Source of the DNA: a virus
Strand: one strand, 5' to 3'
IMG/VR virus record: IMGVR_UViG_3300030060_003967
Coordinates: 1 to 25,407 of that record
Length of the DNA stretch: 25,407 bases
Shown here: one piece after another, positions 24,152 to 25,407 of the stretch
Layout of the letters: each line of letters starts with the position of its first letter
Numbering within the stretch: position 1 is the stretch's first letter
The notes under the pieces: generated by a model
What the model was told of the DNA's origin: nothing
The model's input: only the letters and a program-made list of their open reading frames with translations
Database searches by the model: none
Program-made: the position numbers and the translations under genes

Positions 24152-24584
24152 TGTTCTTAAACTTCCCCACCGTGCGCGCAATGGCGTGAATCGGTGTGTT
24201 TGGGTGACTGACTAGGTTGAGCGCTTGGAGAAACCGAGTTGTGTCTTTGGCCAATCGGTCCATCTTGTGCTGCACCTTGTGCTTCTTTGCGAGCCCCTTC
24301 TCCCAAGTTCTAGACAGGGTATTGCCTCTAACCATCCCCAAGTAGGCTTTCAGTAGCGGTATCGCCACTTTTTGACGCTTAGTGATGCGTCGCTGCTTGA
24401 GCATGCTCAGCGCCTCTTGAGTGTCTCTAATGGCTGTGATCTGAAGACCAACGGCACGCTCAATCTCAGTAAGCGAAGGGTCTTGCTTTACGCACACCTC
24501 CACAGCCGCCATGAGCGAGTCCATGAGCCACACAAAAGGGGCAGAGGGAGACTGGTCGTAGCGCAGCTCTTTTAGATTTTGCAT
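24132..24584 (-). CDS. Hypothetical 150-residue helical protein upstream of terS
   Basis: I do not recognise the family. The ATG at 24584 lies inside the end of the upstream gene (13-nt overlap) and the stop lies inside the start of terS (20-nt overlap). The product is basic and mostly helical, with segments such as PFVWLMDSLMAAVEVCV, TEIERAVGLQITAIRDTQ and KVAIPLLKAYLGMV. The central part has many Lys/Arg (KQRRITKRQK, KGLAKKHKVQHK), which could contact nucleic acid. There is no signal peptide, membrane segment or catalytic pattern. Its tight packing between nuclease-type and terminase genes suggests a packaging or DNA-handling accessory role, inferred from position only. Confidence 0.78.
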   Translation of the reverse strand: MQNLKELRYDQSPSAPFVWLMDSLMAAVEVCVKQDPSLTEIERAVGLQITAIRDTQEALSMLKQRRITKRQKVAIPLLKAYLGMVRGNTLSRTWEKGLAKKHKVQHKMDRLAKDTTRFLQALNLVSHPNTPIHAIARTVGKFKNNVEDLH

Positions 24585-24868
24585 CGTAAAGACAACTCAA
24601 TGGCCTGCATCAAACGGTGGATACCATGTCGCTGAGTCGACTGAAGCGCAACCCAAGCAAGACACGCTGCGATGACGCGGTCAGGCTCGCACTTGCGCTT
24701 CTCACACGCGCGCTTAAGAAAATACTCAGACTGCTTTTGCGATTTAGGAGGCAGCCATGACAGGTCAATCGGCCCTGAGCCAGAACTCGACTCAAGCTCT
24801 TTTAAGGCTTTCAGCGCCTCTTTGAGTTCCTTTTCGACATCAGCTTTAGTCTTCGCTTTCTTCGCCAT
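24572..24868 (-). CDS. Hypothetical 98-residue protein
   Basis: No family is recognised. The ATG at 24868 is selected by GGAGG 6 nt upstream; a longer open frame to 25066 lacks a site and overlaps the nuclease gene extensively. The N-terminal 33 residues are a Lys/Glu-rich helix (AKTKADVEKELKEALKAL) followed by a Ser/Gly linker (SSSGSGP). The C-terminal half has several Cys and hydrophobic helices (EKRKCEPDRVIAACLAWVAL). The gene overlaps the nuclease gene by 23 nt and the next gene by 13 nt. The helix-linker-helix layout suggests a small oligomerising adaptor, but that is inference. Confidence 0.75.
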   Translation of the reverse strand: MAKKAKTKADVEKELKEALKALKELESSSGSGPIDLSWLPPKSQKQSEYFLKRACEKRKCEPDRVIAACLAWVALQSTQRHGIHRLMQAIELSLRCKI

Positions 24869-25226
24869 CACGTTCCTCCGTGTCCGGCTCATAGGGTAAG
24901 ACCCAATCGGAGGGTCCGCAAGAATCCAGTATTGCAAAGAAGGTATCAGCACCCATGTCGATTCGCCAATCTGAGCGATCGTCTCGCCAGAGCACGAGGG
25001 TCGGACGGCCATCCGTGTCACTTTCGCTCTGCGCGATCGCCCTTCGTATGGGGCAGCGTTTCCCACGCTTAACCTCTACCCAAAACTTAGTGTCCTCGAC
25101 GTCTGCCTCACGAGCTCCAGCCGACTGGCTATCACCACGTCGCGCCTGGTAGCCCCGATCGGTGAAGAGTCGCGCGGCTTCACGCTCACCGCGCTTCCCC
25201 TTCTGCCGACTACTGCGACCACCCAT
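24846..25226 (-). CDS. PDDEXK-superfamily nuclease (Holliday-junction-resolvase-like)
   Basis: The 126-residue product fits a small restriction-endonuclease-fold nuclease. The N-terminal RQKGKRGEREAARLF supplies the conserved Glu (Glu14/Glu16). READVED gives Asp42, and WVEVKRGKR gives Glu51 and Lys53, the D-(x)n-ExK signature. A following helix AIAQSESD gives Gln66, as in archaeal Hjc-like and VRR-NUC-like enzymes. The C-terminus is an acidic tail (DTEERDGEESED) outside the usual core, which may mimic DNA or regulate activity. The ATG at 25226 overlaps the previous stop as TAATG; the frame to 25289 is longer but less plausible. It is close to terS/terL, a place where packaging-linked nucleases often occur. 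It could resolve branched replication intermediates or assist packaging. Confidence 0.85.
   Translation of the reverse strand: MGGRSSRQKGKRGEREAARLFTDRGYQARRGDSQSAGAREADVEDTKFWVEVKRGKRCPIRRAIAQSESDTDGRPTLVLWRDDRSDWRIDMGADTFFAILDSCGPSDWVLPYEPDTEERDGEESED
24873..24879 (-). promoter_or_regulatory. Ribosome binding site deciding the start of the 98-residue gene
   Basis: The minus-strand GGAGGAA lies 4 nt before the ATG at 24868 (6 nt measured from GGAGG). It sits inside the nuclease gene and supports the short form of the downstream product. Confidence 0.82.
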
Positions 25227-25407
25227 TAGGTGTTGATAAACCTTGGCATGCGCGCAAGGAAGACCATGACATCTACCGTGCCAGCGCACTGGTACTCAAG
25301 CTCAACCGTAGGCCACTCCGCGATGGGCAAGAACAAGTTCTGGCCTGCGGGGATAAGGATGCCCGTGTCGTTCGGAGCCCCAGTGGTTCGGATGTACACC
25401 GGGTTGG
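25226..25407 (-). CDS. C-terminal end of an unidentified protein (gene continues beyond the window)
   Basis: A minus-strand frame is open from the right edge to a TAA at 25226-25228, giving the last 59 residues of a longer product. It reads NPVYIRTTGAPNDTG, then IPAGQNLFLPIAEWPTVELEY, and ends in LARMPRFINT. The pattern of short beta strands with Gly/Asn turns resembles C-termini of phage structural proteins, but I cannot name it. It overlaps the nuclease start as TAATG, so it belongs to the same operon. No start codon can be assigned. Confidence 0.7.
   Translation of the reverse strand, partial: NPVYIRTTGAPNDTGILIPAGQNLFLPIAEWPTVELEYQCAGTVDVMVFLARMPRFINT

Noticed and set aside
24869-25066. 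66-residue N-terminal extension of the 98-residue protein
   Set aside because: It is largely an alternative frame of the nuclease gene and the strong GGAGG site before the internal ATG is decisive.
1-25407. tRNA genes, CRISPR arrays, insertion sequences or attachment sites
   Set aside because: No cloverleaf, regular repeat-spacer array, transposase, integrase or att-like duplication was seen, and coding sequence fills nearly all the window.

Overview
The window is most likely the late (structural, packaging and lysis) region of a tailed dsDNA bacteriophage with a short-tail (podovirus-like) body plan. The evidence is a recognisable large terminase, a P22/N4-type portal, scaffold and major capsid genes, a short adaptor gene followed by a beta-propeller-like tail hub, and no tape-measure, sheath or tail-tube genes. 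A lipoprotein signal, strong GGAGG-type ribosome sites and peptidoglycan hydrolases suggest a Gram-negative host. No host gene, integrase, tRNA or CRISPR is visible, so the host cannot be named. Coding density is close to 100%. Most neighbouring genes overlap or abut by 1-23 nt, so there is no gene-free stretch over 300 bases; the longest gaps are about 59 nt (19551-19609) and 48 nt (1384-1431).

Almost everything is on the minus strand and reads from right to left. From 25407 down to 23645 lie the end of an unidentified gene, a PDDEXK-type nuclease, two small unknown genes and the small terminase. Next come the large terminase (TTG start), scaffold and major capsid protein. A strong intrinsic terminator (19553-19594) follows the capsid gene, as T7 Tphi follows gene 10, and should give high capsid and lower downstream expression. 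Below it are a 51-residue membrane peptide gene, a Gly/Ala-rich hydrophobic protein, the portal, a head-tail adaptor, a 953-residue tail hub, a beta-helix-like protein and two further virion proteins.

From 9976 down to 1817 there are three successive genes of 293, 654 and 1766 codons. By position, order and size they resemble the ejected internal virion proteins gp14-gp15-gp16 of T7, although I see no sequence match. The 1766-residue protein has a Pro-rich middle with two degenerate repeats and a C-terminal part resembling modules of large phage polyvalent proteins. From 1815 to 541 is a lysis-type cassette: an M15 peptidase, a lipoprotein, a small unknown protein, and a one-TM coiled-coil protein (holin or i-spanin candidate).

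At the left edge a lytic-transglycosylase-like gene runs on the plus strand. It meets the lysis cassette head-on, and the two stop codons share a single TTAA. Start codons were chosen by Shine-Dalgarno placement and overlap with the previous gene. Several differ from the longest possible reading frame.
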